Shown here: positions 8,731 through 16,286 of the stretch, in pieces | Position numbering within the stretch: the stretch's first letter is position 1 | How the letters are laid out: every line of letters begins with the position of its first letter | Source of the DNA: Sporosarcina sp. E16_8 | GTDB lineage: Bacteria; Bacillota; Bacilli; Bacillales_A; Planococcaceae | DNA: 64,000 bases | Assembly: GCF_017347095.1 (NCBI RefSeq) | Contig: NZ_JADPRZ010000004.1 | Coordinates: forward strand, 124,001 to 188,000 | Direction: 5' to 3' | Notes under the pieces: model-generated | What the model saw: only the letters and a program-made list of their open reading frames with translations | What the model was told of the DNA's origin: nothing | Database searches by the model: none | Made by a program: the position numbers and the translations under genes

Positions 8731-10395
8731 TCACATCTCCTCAGGTGCCTTCATACCTAACAGTCGTAGGGCCTCTTTCAAAACGGTCGATGTGCTCGTG
8801 ATCAGCGCAATTCTATACGGCAGATGATTTGCATCGGAAAGCACTTTTACATTGCCGTAAAACGAGCTAAAAGTTTGAGCGAGATCGATTGCATATTTTG
8901 CGATGATGGAAGGGTCTAAATCATCCGCAGCGCGCTTGACTGTTTGTGGGAATTGCTCCAATGCTCGAATGATTTCCCATTCGAAATCATTGACGTCATC
9001 CACGCTATACGGCTGTATGTCGCCAGCTTTTCTTAACACTGATTTGGCCCTTGCGAAAGCATATTGGACGTAGGGACCGGTTTCACCTTCTGTTTGGAGC
9101 ATTGTTTCTAAGTTAAATTCGATATCGTGTTTGCGGTGCTGTTTTAAATCGCCGAAAATGATGGCTCCGACGCCGACTGCTTCGGCAACTTTTGTTTTAT
9201 TAGCCAAATTAGGATTTTTCGTTTCAATTGTCGTCTGTGCGAGTGAAATCGCCTCATTCAAAACTTGTTCTAGCAAAACAATTTTCCCTTTGCGGGTGGA
9301 CATTTTTTTTCCGGCTTTCAAAATGAGACCGAAAGGAATGTGCTGGATATCGTCTGCCCACTCGTAGCCCATTTTACCGAGTACTTTCTTGAATTGTGTG
9401 AAGTGGAGACTTTGTTCATTTCCAACGACGTAAAGAGATTTCACGAAATCATACGTTTCTTTTCTATCGATTGCAGCGGTTAAATCGCGTGTGGCGTATA
9501 ACGTCGCGCCATCTGATTTCATAATCAAACAAGGTGGCATATCCTCACCCAGTTCAACCACGAGCGCACCATTTGATTCTATTAAAAGTCCTTTATCCGC
9601 TAACTCTTTAACGATGGGTTCCATCTTGTCATTATAGTAGGCCTCGCCGTTATAGGAATCAAAGGTGATACCCAGCAAATCATAAATGCGTTGAAATTCC
9701 TGGAGGGATTCCGTTTTGAACCATTTCCATAATGCCAGTGCTTCCGCATCTCCGTCTTCCAGGGCTTTGAATGCCGCTCTGCCTTCATCGTTAAGGGAGT
9801 CATTTTGTTCCGCTTCTTCGTGGAAACGGATGTACAGCTTTAATAGCGTCTGGATTGGCGCTTGCTGGACTTGTTGTTCGTCGCCCCATTTTCGGTAGGC
9901 CGTCAGTAGTTTGCCAAACTGCGTACCCCAGTCGCCGATGTAATTGATTTTCACGGTCTTAAAACCACTTTTTTTAAGTAATAAAGCAATTGAATTTCCG
10001 ATGACGGTGGAGCGCAAATGCCCCATGGAAAACGGTTTGGCAATGTTAGGGGAAGACAAATCGATTGTAACAATACCACCATTACCTTCATTAGATGAAC
10101 CATAGGATAGTGATTGATCTAGAATTTTCTGCAGGAGTGCACTGGTAATTGTAGAACGGTTCAAAAAGATATTCACATAGCCGTTGACGGCTTCTGCTTT
10201 ACGAATTAGCGGATGATCGATTGCCAGGGCAATTTCATGGGCAATAACAACAGGCGATTTTCTAAGTTCTTTCGCGAATGGAAAGCACGGTAAAGCCAAA
10301 TCACCTAAATGTGCATGTACAGGCTTTTCTAGCATGTTTTCATTCAATGGAATCGAACTAAATTGTTGCAACACGTGCAAGACATCCATTTTCAT
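8731..10395 (-). CDS. argS: Arginyl-tRNA synthetase
   Basis: This class I aminoacyl-tRNA synthetase charges tRNA-Arg; 554 aa, the usual Bacillus length. The N-terminal Add1-type domain is followed by the HIGH-like motif SPNIAKPFSMGHLRST near residue 120. The KMSKS-like motif KKMSTRKGK lies near residue 365. A C-terminal DALR anticodon-binding domain starts near EGETGPYVQYAFARAKSV. The start is ATG at 10395 because AGAGGAG stands 8 nt before it; the open frame continues to 10404. It is transcribed alone behind a T-box leader with an arginine specifier codon. Confidence 0.95.
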   Translation of the reverse strand: MKMDVLHVLQQFSSIPLNENMLEKPVHAHLGDLALPCFPFAKELRKSPVVIAHEIALAIDHPLIRKAEAVNGYVNIFLNRSTITSALLQKILDQSLSYGSSNEGNGGIVTIDLSSPNIAKPFSMGHLRSTVIGNSIALLLKKSGFKTVKINYIGDWGTQFGKLLTAYRKWGDEQQVQQAPIQTLLKLYIRFHEEAEQNDSLNDEGRAAFKALEDGDAEALALWKWFKTESLQEFQRIYDLLGITFDSYNGEAYYNDKMEPIVKELADKGLLIESNGALVVELGEDMPPCLIMKSDGATLYATRDLTAAIDRKETYDFVKSLYVVGNEQSLHFTQFKKVLGKMGYEWADDIQHIPFGLILKAGKKMSTRKGKIVLLEQVLNEAISLAQTTIETKNPNLANKTKVAEAVGVGAIIFGDLKQHRKHDIEFNLETMLQTEGETGPYVQYAFARAKSVLRKAGDIQPYSVDDVNDFEWEIIRALEQFPQTVKRAADDLDPSIIAKYAIDLAQTFSSFYGNVKVLSDANHLPYRIALITSTSTVLKEALRLLGMKAPEEM

Positions 10396-10434
10396 CGTCA
10401 ACACTCCTCTTGGTTGATTGAACTAAAAAAGCGT

Positions 10435-10660
10435 AAAAAAAAGCCTTCATCTCAAATTAATGAGACGAAAGCTTACTTCCGCGGTACCACTCAAATTGCC
10501 CGTATAGGGCCACTTCCTCATAACGGCGAGACACCGGCTTTTCTAAAACGCTTGGAAAAGCATCTCCAAAGTGCGGTTCACAAATATTCTTCACCGGGCT
10601 TCCACCATCCCCAGTTCGCTGAAAAAGAAATAATTGCTACTCTCTTCATCACAGATGTTG
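10435..10660 (-). ncRNA. T-box leader of argS (arginine specifier)
   Basis: On the minus strand the leader shows the usual order. A GATGAAGAGAGTAGCA start segment lies near 10648-10633. Next comes AGCGAACTGGGG with GGTGGAAGCCCGGT. The specifier loop GTGAAC-CGC-ACTTTGGAG follows, with CGC (Arg) at 10575-10573. The conserved T-box GTGGTACCGCGGAAG (10490-10476) precedes the terminator TTTCGTCTCA/TGAGATGAAG with an eight-T run near 10435-10442. Uncharged tRNA-Arg should stabilise the antiterminator and switch argS on. Confidence 0.93.
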
Positions 10661-10666
10661 TAGTTG

Positions 10667-10695
10667 AATGTATCAAAATGGTGATTGGGTGTCAA
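10667..10695 (-). promoter_or_regulatory. Promoter of the argS T-box transcript
   Basis: Read on the minus strand, TTGACA (10695-10690) and TACATT (10672-10667) are separated by exactly 17 bp. This places the transcript start just before the T-box leader. Confidence 0.8.
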
Positions 10696-10758
10696 TGGAA
10701 AGTAACAATAATTCACAAGTGAAAACTGTTTGGAGTTAACTTCTAAACTATGTGTAGA

Positions 10759-10774
10759 ACACTGCATTTAGTGC
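10759..10774. promoter_or_regulatory. NrdR-like box (distal)
   Basis: ACACTGCATTTAGTGC resembles the NrdR consensus (ACAC-A/T-N6-A/T-GTGT). It is 241 bp upstream of the stronger box, in the argS-nrdE divergent region. Its function at this distance is uncertain. Confidence 0.4.
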
Positions 10775-10902
10775 TGAATGACAAAATAGAACCGACATCG
10801 GGAAAAAAGGATATTTTTTCAGGTTTTAAATTAATGTTTATAACTTGTGTATCATTTGCAAGAATGACGATGATGACGGTCAAAGCGACACGAGAAAACG
10901 AC

Positions 10903-10919
10903 TGTGGATATGTGGATAA
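10903..10919 (+). promoter_or_regulatory. DnaA box pair upstream of nrdE
   Basis: TGTGGATAT (10903-10911) runs into TGTGGATAA (10911-10919). The second is a perfect DnaA box (complement TTATCCACA). DnaA is known to regulate ribonucleotide reductase genes in some bacteria. Relevance here is inferred from the position between argS and nrdE. Confidence 0.5.
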
Positions 10920-10966
10920 GTTATTGATGGTAGGACAAGTATGCTTTTAGGCACTTTACGATTAGA

Positions 10967-10982
10967 CCACAACATGTTAGGG
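10967..10982. promoter_or_regulatory. Degenerate NrdR-like box
   Basis: CCACAACATGTTAGGG shares the CATG centre and about half the arm positions of the perfect box at 11000. Its centre lies 33 bp away, close to the three-turn spacing typical of NrdR box pairs. Confidence 0.35.
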
Positions 10983-10999
10983 TATGTATAGAGATTAAG

Positions 11000-11015
11000 A
11001 CACTACATGTAGTGT
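11000..11015. promoter_or_regulatory. NrdR box upstream of nrdE
   Basis: ACACTACATGTAGTGT is a perfect 16-bp palindrome that fits the NrdR consensus. It lies 31 bp upstream of a TTGACA -35 element and 200 bp upstream of the nrdE start. NrdR is the ATP/dATP-sensing repressor of ribonucleotide reductase operons. Confidence 0.75.
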
Positions 11016-11045
11016 TATTGGTGAAATTGAACGAAAGCTGTATTG

Positions 11046-11074
11046 TTGACAAATAGGAATTTAGAGTGTCAAAT
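11046..11074 (+). promoter_or_regulatory. Predicted nrdEIF promoter
   Basis: TTGACA (11046-11051), a 17-bp spacer and TCAAAT (11069-11074). Transcription from here would read through the terminator hairpin at 11132-11173 before reaching nrdE. Confidence 0.5.
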
Positions 11075-11131
11075 AAGTTCTTGACTATCTAACTACAGCC
11101 AACAAATTATCCCTCAGTAAATAAAACTCAT

Positions 11132-11173
11132 AAACGATGGGTCCGCCTGAAAAAGGTGGGATTATCGTTTTTT
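11132..11173 (+). terminator. Terminator-like hairpin in the nrdE leader
   Basis: AAACGAT (11132-11138) pairs with ATCGTTT (11164-11170), and CCGCCT (11143-11148) with AGGTGG (11154-11159). G-U pairs join the two helices, and six T (11168-11173) follow. It ends 43 bp before the nrdE start codon. ATTATCCC (11107-11114) could pair with GGGATTAT (11158-11165) as a competing antiterminator. It may be an attenuator, or the end of a short upstream transcript. Confidence 0.65.
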
Positions 11174-11216
11174 ATTGGAAATAGAAAAATTAGGTTTGAT
11201 AAAGGAGCCGATGAAA

Positions 11217-13439
11217 TTGACAATGAACATTACTAAGACAGGTACGGAACTGCTATTGGAAGACTTACAGAACGAGTTTGGCGTTGAGGAGATTCGTCCA
11301 TTAGTTAGTGCAAGTGAAAAATGGAATGAGCGTCATCCTGGAGCAAGTGCGTCAGAATGGACGAAAGCGATGATTCTAGAAACGCTTAGCAATATCGATG
11401 AGGTATCGACGTACTGGACTTTCGTTGCGGCCCGTATTCACTTACGTGATGTTTACAATCGTCAAGAAAAGCTTCGCGGTGCAAAGGTCTATACGGACTT
11501 TGCTGATAATGTTGCACTTCTAGTCGAGAAGGGATTATACACACCCGTCTTGACGGAGAAGTATTCAAAGGAAGACCTTGTAATTCTCGGTAATCTAATC
11601 GAACCAGAACGGGACAAGCTATTTACATATATCGGTTTGAAAACACTTATGGACCGTTATGTCGCTGTTGACTTTAGCAAACAATCGGTTGAACTTCCGC
11701 AAGAGCGCTGGCTTGTCATCGCGATGACATTGATGCAAGACGAGACAACTAACCGGCTCGAAAAAGTGGCGGAATCATACTGGGCGATGAGCAGCCTCTA
11801 TATGACGGTTGCAACACCGACATTGTCGAATGCTGGAAAACCGCACGGCCAGTTGTCAAGTTGCTTTATCGACACGGTCGACGATTCTTTGCAAGGCATC
11901 TATGACAGCAATACGGATATCGCTAACTTGTCGAAATACGGTGGCGGCATTGGTGTTTACATGGGGAAAGTTCGCAGTCGTGGCTCGTCCATTCGTGGAT
12001 TTAAAGGCGCATCAAGTGGTGTACTTCCATGGATTAAACAGTTGAACAACACGGCAGTAAGCGTTGACCAGCTTGGTCAGCGACAAGGTGCAATAGCAGT
12101 TTATCTTGATGTTTGGCACAAAGATATCTTCACGTTCCTCGACCTTAAATTGAATAACGGAGACGACCGCTTGCGCGCACACGATATTTTCACGGGCGTC
12201 TGCCTTCCTGATATTTATATGGAACAAGTGGATGCACGTGGCGACTGGCATTTGTTCGATCCGCATGAAGTTCGGACAATCATGGGCTATTCACTAGAGG
12301 ATTTTTACGATGAAACAAAAGGTGCGGGTTCGTTCCGTGAGAAATACGAAGAGTGTGTCAATAATCCTGAGCTCAGCCGTGAAATCGTACCTGCTATCGA
12401 TCTTATGAAACGGATTATGCGTAGCCAATTGGAAACGGGAACGCCGTACATGTTTTACCGCGACGAAGTGAACCGTGCAAATGCTAACAAACATGAAGGC
12501 ATGATTTATTCGTCGAATCTTTGTACAGAAATCACGCAAAATATGAGCGCGACTGAATTCGAGTCTGTTACGCTCGAAGACGATATCGTTGTCACGCGTT
12601 CAAAACCAGGCGATTTCGTTGTCTGCAACTTATCATCCATCAACCTTGGACGAGCAGTTCCAGCAAGCGTTTTGGAAAGACTTATTACAATTCAAGTACG
12701 CATGCTTGATAATGTTATCGATCTTAATAAAATACCGGTTGTCCAAGCGCAGCGTACTAACGCGCGCTACCGTGGAATCGGTCTCGGGACATTCGGCTGG
12801 CACCATCTGCTAGCCTTGCAAAATATTCAATGGGAATCAAACGAAGCAGTGGATTACGCTGATAAATTATATGAGAAGATCGCTTATTTGACGATTAAAG
12901 CTTCGATGAAACTGGCTACTGAAAAAGGGTCGTACCCATTATATGAAGGATCCGAATGGCAGTCTGGCGTTTATTTTGAAAACAAGAACTATGATTCGAA
13001 GGAATGGCGCGAACTACGCATCGATGTTGCAACAAATGGTATGCGCAATGGCTATTTGATGGCAATTGCACCGAATAGCTCGACGTCTATTATCGCAGGA
13101 TCAACTGCATCAATTGATCCGGTTTTCAAACCGTTTTATCATGAAGAAAAGAAAGATTATAAGCTACCGGTAGTTGCACCTGACCTTAATCACAACACGT
13201 ATGACGTTTACCGTCGTTCCGCTTATATTGTCGATCAACGTTGGTCAATCAAACAAAACGCAGCAAGACAGCGCCATATTGACCAAGCAATTTCATTCAA
13301 CATCTATGTACCGAATTCAATTCGCGCATCCGTACTGCTTGAACTTCATTTGCAAGCTTGGAAGTCTGGTATGAAAACAACATACTATACACGGTCAACT
13401 GCGACGGATATTGAAGAGTGTGAATGGTGTCATTCTTAA
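11217..13439 (+). CDS. nrdE: Class Ib ribonucleoside-diphosphate reductase alpha subunit
   Basis: This catalytic subunit reduces NDPs to dNDPs; 740 aa. The redox-active Cys pair is represented by LSSCFIDTVDDS and FVVCNLSSINLG, and the thiyl-radical Cys by SNLCTEI. The glycine-rich SKYGGGIGVYMGKVRSRG and PNSSTSIIAG loops line the substrate site. The C-terminal tail ECEWCHS carries the electron-relay Cys pair. TTG at 11217 is preferred because AAAGGAG stands 9 nt before it; ATG at 11211 is too close to that site and ATG at 11223 is far. The gene overlaps nrdI, and its reductant would be a glutaredoxin- or thioredoxin-like protein elsewhere. Confidence 0.9.
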   Translation: MTMNITKTGTELLLEDLQNEFGVEEIRPLVSASEKWNERHPGASASEWTKAMILETLSNIDEVSTYWTFVAARIHLRDVYNRQEKLRGAKVYTDFADNVALLVEKGLYTPVLTEKYSKEDLVILGNLIEPERDKLFTYIGLKTLMDRYVAVDFSKQSVELPQERWLVIAMTLMQDETTNRLEKVAESYWAMSSLYMTVATPTLSNAGKPHGQLSSCFIDTVDDSLQGIYDSNTDIANLSKYGGGIGVYMGKVRSRGSSIRGFKGASSGVLPWIKQLNNTAVSVDQLGQRQGAIAVYLDVWHKDIFTFLDLKLNNGDDRLRAHDIFTGVCLPDIYMEQVDARGDWHLFDPHEVRTIMGYSLEDFYDETKGAGSFREKYEECVNNPELSREIVPAIDLMKRIMRSQLETGTPYMFYRDEVNRANANKHEGMIYSSNLCTEITQNMSATEFESVTLEDDIVVTRSKPGDFVVCNLSSINLGRAVPASVLERLITIQVRMLDNVIDLNKIPVVQAQRTNARYRGIGLGTFGWHHLLALQNIQWESNEAVDYADKLYEKIAYLTIKASMKLATEKGSYPLYEGSEWQSGVYFENKNYDSKEWRELRIDVATNGMRNGYLMAIAPNSSTSIIAGSTASIDPVFKPFYHEEKKDYKLPVVAPDLNHNTYDVYRRSAYIVDQRWSIKQNAARQRHIDQAISFNIYVPNSIRASVLLELHLQAWKSGMKTTYYTRSTATDIEECEWCHS

Positions 13440-13864
13440 TCGTCTACGCATCGTGGAGCGGAAACACGCAGGAAGTTGCGGAAATGATTGAAGAAACGTT
13501 AGTTGCAGAAAATATAGCTGTTACAACGTATCGAATTGGCGGGGGGATCATTCCGAACCCCCGCGATTTTGATGCGATGATCTTCGGGTCATTCACGTGG
13601 GAGCAAGGCTCAACGCCTGACGAAGTAAAAGACTTTGTAGCGGATGTAGGGTATAAACCGGATAATGTCTACGTCTTCGGAACGGGTGATACCCAATTTG
13701 GCGGCGATGCATTATTCTGCCACGCAGCGGTGAAGTTAGCGCGGTTTTACGCATCCCCTTATGAGCCGCTTAAAATCGAACAAAGCCCACGTGGCATACA
13801 GCAAGAAAAAGTAATTGAATGGTCGAAGGGAGTCATCAGACATTGGAAAAACTTAACCGAGTGA
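13424..13864 (+). CDS. nrdI: NrdI flavodoxin-like activator
   Basis: This is a 146-aa FMN protein that supplies oxidant to build the dimanganese-tyrosyl radical cofactor of NrdF. The FMN phosphate loop YASWSGNTQEVAE is at the N-terminus. The loops FGSFTWEQGSTPDEV and FGTGDTQFGGDALFC match flavodoxin-type isoalloxazine-binding loops. The start ATG at 13424 lies 13 nt before the end of nrdE, so translation is probably coupled. Its position between nrdE and nrdF, and overlap with both, support an assembly role and the class Ib assignment. Confidence 0.88.
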   Translation: MVSFLIVYASWSGNTQEVAEMIEETLVAENIAVTTYRIGGGIIPNPRDFDAMIFGSFTWEQGSTPDEVKDFVADVGYKPDNVYVFGTGDTQFGGDALFCHAAVKLARFYASPYEPLKIEQSPRGIQQEKVIEWSKGVIRHWKNLTE

Positions 13865-14880
13865 AGGTCTTAGAACCTGCACATCCAAACAAATCAACGG
13901 CTATTTTCGGTGGGAAAGCGAGTGGTATCCTCAACTGGAACGACATCGCACATCCCCATTTCTATACATTACGTCAACAAATTCGTTCACTATTCTGGAC
14001 GGCCAATGAAGTCGATATGACGCAAGACGTTAAGCAATTCTCGACGCTGACTAAGCCGGAACAAGATGCATTTCTTAAAATTATTGGCTTGCTTGCGACA
14101 CTCGACGGACCACAGACGACAATCGCTTTGAAAATGGCAGATTACACAACCGATCCTTCTGTTAAATCAATTATGGCGACAATCGCCGATCAGGAAAGTG
14201 AACATAATCACAGTTACGCGTACGTTCTTTCATCAGTTACAACACTTAATAAGCAGATGGCTTCATTTGAAATGGGCCGCTCAGACGAAGTGCTGTTGAA
14301 ACGGAATGAGCGCATTGTAGAAGTCTACAACGACTTCGCCGAGCGTCCGACAATTGAATCAGCATTGAAAGCGATGGTTTATACGACGCTGCTTGAAGGG
14401 CTATTTTTCTATAGTGGATTCGCATTCTTCTACAACCTCGCACGCAATCAGAAAATGGTCGGTACTTCGACAATGATTTCGTACATTAACCGTGATGAAT
14501 TGCAACATGGTAAAGCAATTAGTGACATATTCCGCGCAGCACTTGCAGAAAACCCTGAACATAATACAGATGAATTCACGCAATGGATTTACGATCAGTT
14601 CAAACATTCGGTCGAGCAGGAAGTCATCTGGAGCAGTTATGTACTTGCAGATATAGAAGGTATTGACCTTGCCGAAATGGAAGGGTATGTGAAATATCGC
14701 GCGAATAAAATGCTTCGCATGCTCGGACTTAGTGAAATTTATCCGGAGTTCACTGACAACCCAATGAAATGGATTCGTGCATATGTCGACAGTTTCGACG
14801 ATACAAAAACCGACTTCTTCGAACAATCTTCACGTCAATATGTCAAAACAAGCGATTTAAATGGTTTTGATGATTTGTGA
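13843..14880 (+). CDS. nrdF: Class Ib ribonucleotide reductase beta subunit
   Basis: This radical-carrying subunit is 345 aa. The expected metal ligands are visible: Asp in LLATLDGPQ, Glu and His in ESEHNHSY, Glu in LLEGLFFYSGF, and Glu and His in RDELQHG. The radical Tyr is present 4 residues after the first His, so this is the canonical Tyr-radical type. TTG at 13843 is chosen because AAGGGAG precedes it by about 10 nt; a longer frame opens at ATG 13819. It overlaps the end of nrdI by 22 nt, and a perfect terminator follows. Confidence 0.9.
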   Translation: MEKLNRVKVLEPAHPNKSTAIFGGKASGILNWNDIAHPHFYTLRQQIRSLFWTANEVDMTQDVKQFSTLTKPEQDAFLKIIGLLATLDGPQTTIALKMADYTTDPSVKSIMATIADQESEHNHSYAYVLSSVTTLNKQMASFEMGRSDEVLLKRNERIVEVYNDFAERPTIESALKAMVYTTLLEGLFFYSGFAFFYNLARNQKMVGTSTMISYINRDELQHGKAISDIFRAALAENPEHNTDEFTQWIYDQFKHSVEQEVIWSSYVLADIEGIDLAEMEGYVKYRANKMLRMLGLSEIYPEFTDNPMKWIRAYVDSFDDTKTDFFEQSSRQYVKTSDLNGFDDL

Positions 14881-14883
14881 ATG

Positions 14884-14917
14884 AAAAAAGCACACAACAT
14901 GAGTTGTGTGCTTTTTT
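14884..14917 (+). terminator. Terminator of nrdEIF
   Basis: The arms at 14884-14898 and 14903-14917 form a perfect 15-bp stem with a 4-nt loop and end in six T, 3 bp after the nrdF stop. Confidence 0.95.
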
Positions 14918-15099
14918 ACGATTATATAAGTTGAAATGGGGATTCCCTTCAAATTGGCCTTAATTATCCTTGATAGATGTCGCGACTCAATTTTATCATG
15001 TATTCTTATGTTCGATATTAAGTTTAACGGAAAACCCCATACTCATGGTGCCTGAATGTTCAAAGTAGATATATCGAATAGGTTTTGTGTAAATAACAT

Positions 15100-15240
15100 G
15101 TGCCGGTCATAATCAAGGCAATGGCGGTCATGAGTGCAGCCATGGCGAGCATAACGTGGTCCGTGGCGGTCATAAGTGCGCCCATGGCGAGCATAACAAG
15201 ATCCATGCCGGTCATAACAATATTAATGCATTTAATAACC
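15100..15240. repeat. 21-bp direct repeat array (6.7 units, two alternating types)
   Basis: Units start at 15100, 15121, 15142, 15163, 15184, 15205 and 15226 (last one partial). Units at 15121 and 15163 are of one type (GGCGGTCATRAGTGC), and units at 15142 and 15184 of another (ATGGCGAGCATAAC). The array keeps one frame open as a seven-residue peptide repeat. No ribosome binding site precedes it, so I regard it as non-coding. Apart from the array, 14918-15390 shows no gene. Confidence 0.85.
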
Positions 15241-15392
15241 GCTTCAAAACAGTGGAAGGCTCATTATCCTCAGCTACTATCTAGTTTGAATGGCAACCAA
15301 AGTTTGATTTTACATGACATGGAACAATGGAGTCTACTTATTGAAAAATTGCGGGTACTATAGTTTATCCAGAGACAGATTTTTACCCGAAA

Positions 15393-15406
15393 TAGGGCAA
15401 ACCCTA
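15393..15406. promoter_or_regulatory. NreC-type palindrome upstream of scdA
   Basis: TAGGGCAAACCCTA is a perfect 5-4-5 inverted repeat. Its centre (15399.5) lies 31.5 bp before the first base of the -10 TATACT (15431). That is about -42 relative to the expected transcription start, a class II activator position. There is no good -35 element. The sequence matches TAGGG-N4-CCCTA, which I recall as the site proposed for NreC in staphylococci. Confidence 0.7.
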
Positions 15407-15430
15407 CTACCTACGTGAATTCCTGTCTTG

Positions 15431-15457
15431 TATACTTTAACTGGGAATGGTTCCCGG
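15431..15457 (+). promoter_or_regulatory. scdA -10 element and overlapping inverted repeat
   Basis: TATACT (15431-15436) is a good -10. CTGGGAA (15441-15447), 3 bp and TTCCCGG (15451-15457) form a 7-3-7 inverted repeat with one mismatch at the expected start of transcription. It could be a repressor site or a 5' RNA hairpin. Confidence 0.5.
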
Positions 15458-15483
15458 TGAAATGGAGATAGGAGGAAACTATA

Positions 15484-16182
15484 ATGAGTCAATTAACACT
15501 TGATACACAAGTTTGCGATATCGTCACGGTGGTCCCTAAAAGTGCAGATTTATTTAGATGTCTGCGCATCGACTTTTGCTGTGGAGGGAAAATAGCCTTA
15601 AAAGATGCTGCAGAAGACCGAATGCTTAATCCTGAAGATGTTTTAAATAGCATTAAGGAAATAGAAAAGACATGGGGGAAACAGAGTGAAACGGACCCGA
15701 CATCATTCGGTTCAAAAACACTTGTTGCCTATATTCAAAGAAAGTATCATGATGGACTGCGGGATGAGTTTTCACTCCTCGCGCCGTACATTACGAAAGT
15801 TGCCCGTGTTCATGGAGAAAATCATCCGCATCTCCTTCGTGTCCAAGAAATCTTCAAAGAATTACGGAGCGAACTCCTCGCCCATACAGCAGATGAAGAT
15901 GCAAATGTCTTCCCGCTCATTCTAAAGTTCTTAGAAAGCCCAACACCTGAACTAAAAGAGAAAGTTAAACCATATATAATGGAACTCGAGAGAGAGCATG
16001 AGAATGCAGGGGATTTATTAGCTGAGATACGCAATCTTACAAATAACTTCACGCCTCCAGATGGTGCGTGCAGAACTTATAGACTCGTATACACACGTCT
16101 TGCGCAATTAGAAAAAGACACGTTTGATCATGTTCATCTCGAAAATAACAATTTATTCGACCGTGTACGAGCTGCACTTTGA
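15484..16182 (+). CDS. scdA: Iron-sulfur cluster repair di-iron protein (ScdA/RIC/YtfE family)
   Basis: This cytosolic di-iron protein repairs iron-sulfur clusters damaged by nitric oxide or oxidants; 232 aa, the family's usual size. The N-terminal DUF542 domain (about residues 1-60) has the signature FRCLRIDFCCGGK. A hemerythrin-like four-helix domain follows, with His/Glu ligands in YIQRKYHDGLRDE, HTADEDANVFP, ELEREHENAG and FDHVHLENN. The ATG follows GGAGGAAACTATA. It sits beside modABC, nreABC and the cofactor genes, and carries an upstream palindrome shared with the nre promoter. This fits a need for repair when nitrate respiration makes nitric oxide. Confidence 0.92.
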   Translation: MSQLTLDTQVCDIVTVVPKSADLFRCLRIDFCCGGKIALKDAAEDRMLNPEDVLNSIKEIEKTWGKQSETDPTSFGSKTLVAYIQRKYHDGLRDEFSLLAPYITKVARVHGENHPHLLRVQEIFKELRSELLAHTADEDANVFPLILKFLESPTPELKEKVKPYIMELEREHENAGDLLAEIRNLTNNFTPPDGACRTYRLVYTRLAQLEKDTFDHVHLENNNLFDRVRAAL

Positions 16183-16201
16183 TTAACTAAAGAGTACGCT
16201 T

Positions 16202-16230
16202 AAAAAAACCACCGCATGGGTGGTTTTTTT
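16202..16230 (+). terminator. Terminator of scdA
   Basis: Seven A and CCACC (16202-16213) pair with GGTGG and seven T (16219-16230) across a 5-nt loop. Confidence 0.93.
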
Positions 16231-16286
16231 GCATGGAGCGATTCTGCTATGTCCGTTATGATAGAGGAAAAGGGGATTTGGATAAC

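Noticed and set aside
10363-10722. Plus-strand open frame of 119 codons opposite the start of argS
   Set aside because: It is the antisense of the argS T-box leader and promoter, whose conserved elements are clear; it has no ribosome binding site and no family resemblance.
11075-11216. Cobalamin riboswitch in front of the ribonucleotide reductase genes
   Set aside because: The leader from the predicted start to the terminator is only about 50 nt and lacks the B12-box words; it is far too short for that riboswitch.
15100-15363. Open frame encoding a seven-residue repeat peptide over the 21-bp array
   Set aside because: The 21-bp period automatically keeps the frame open; no ribosome binding site precedes the GTG, and the part after the array is unremarkable.
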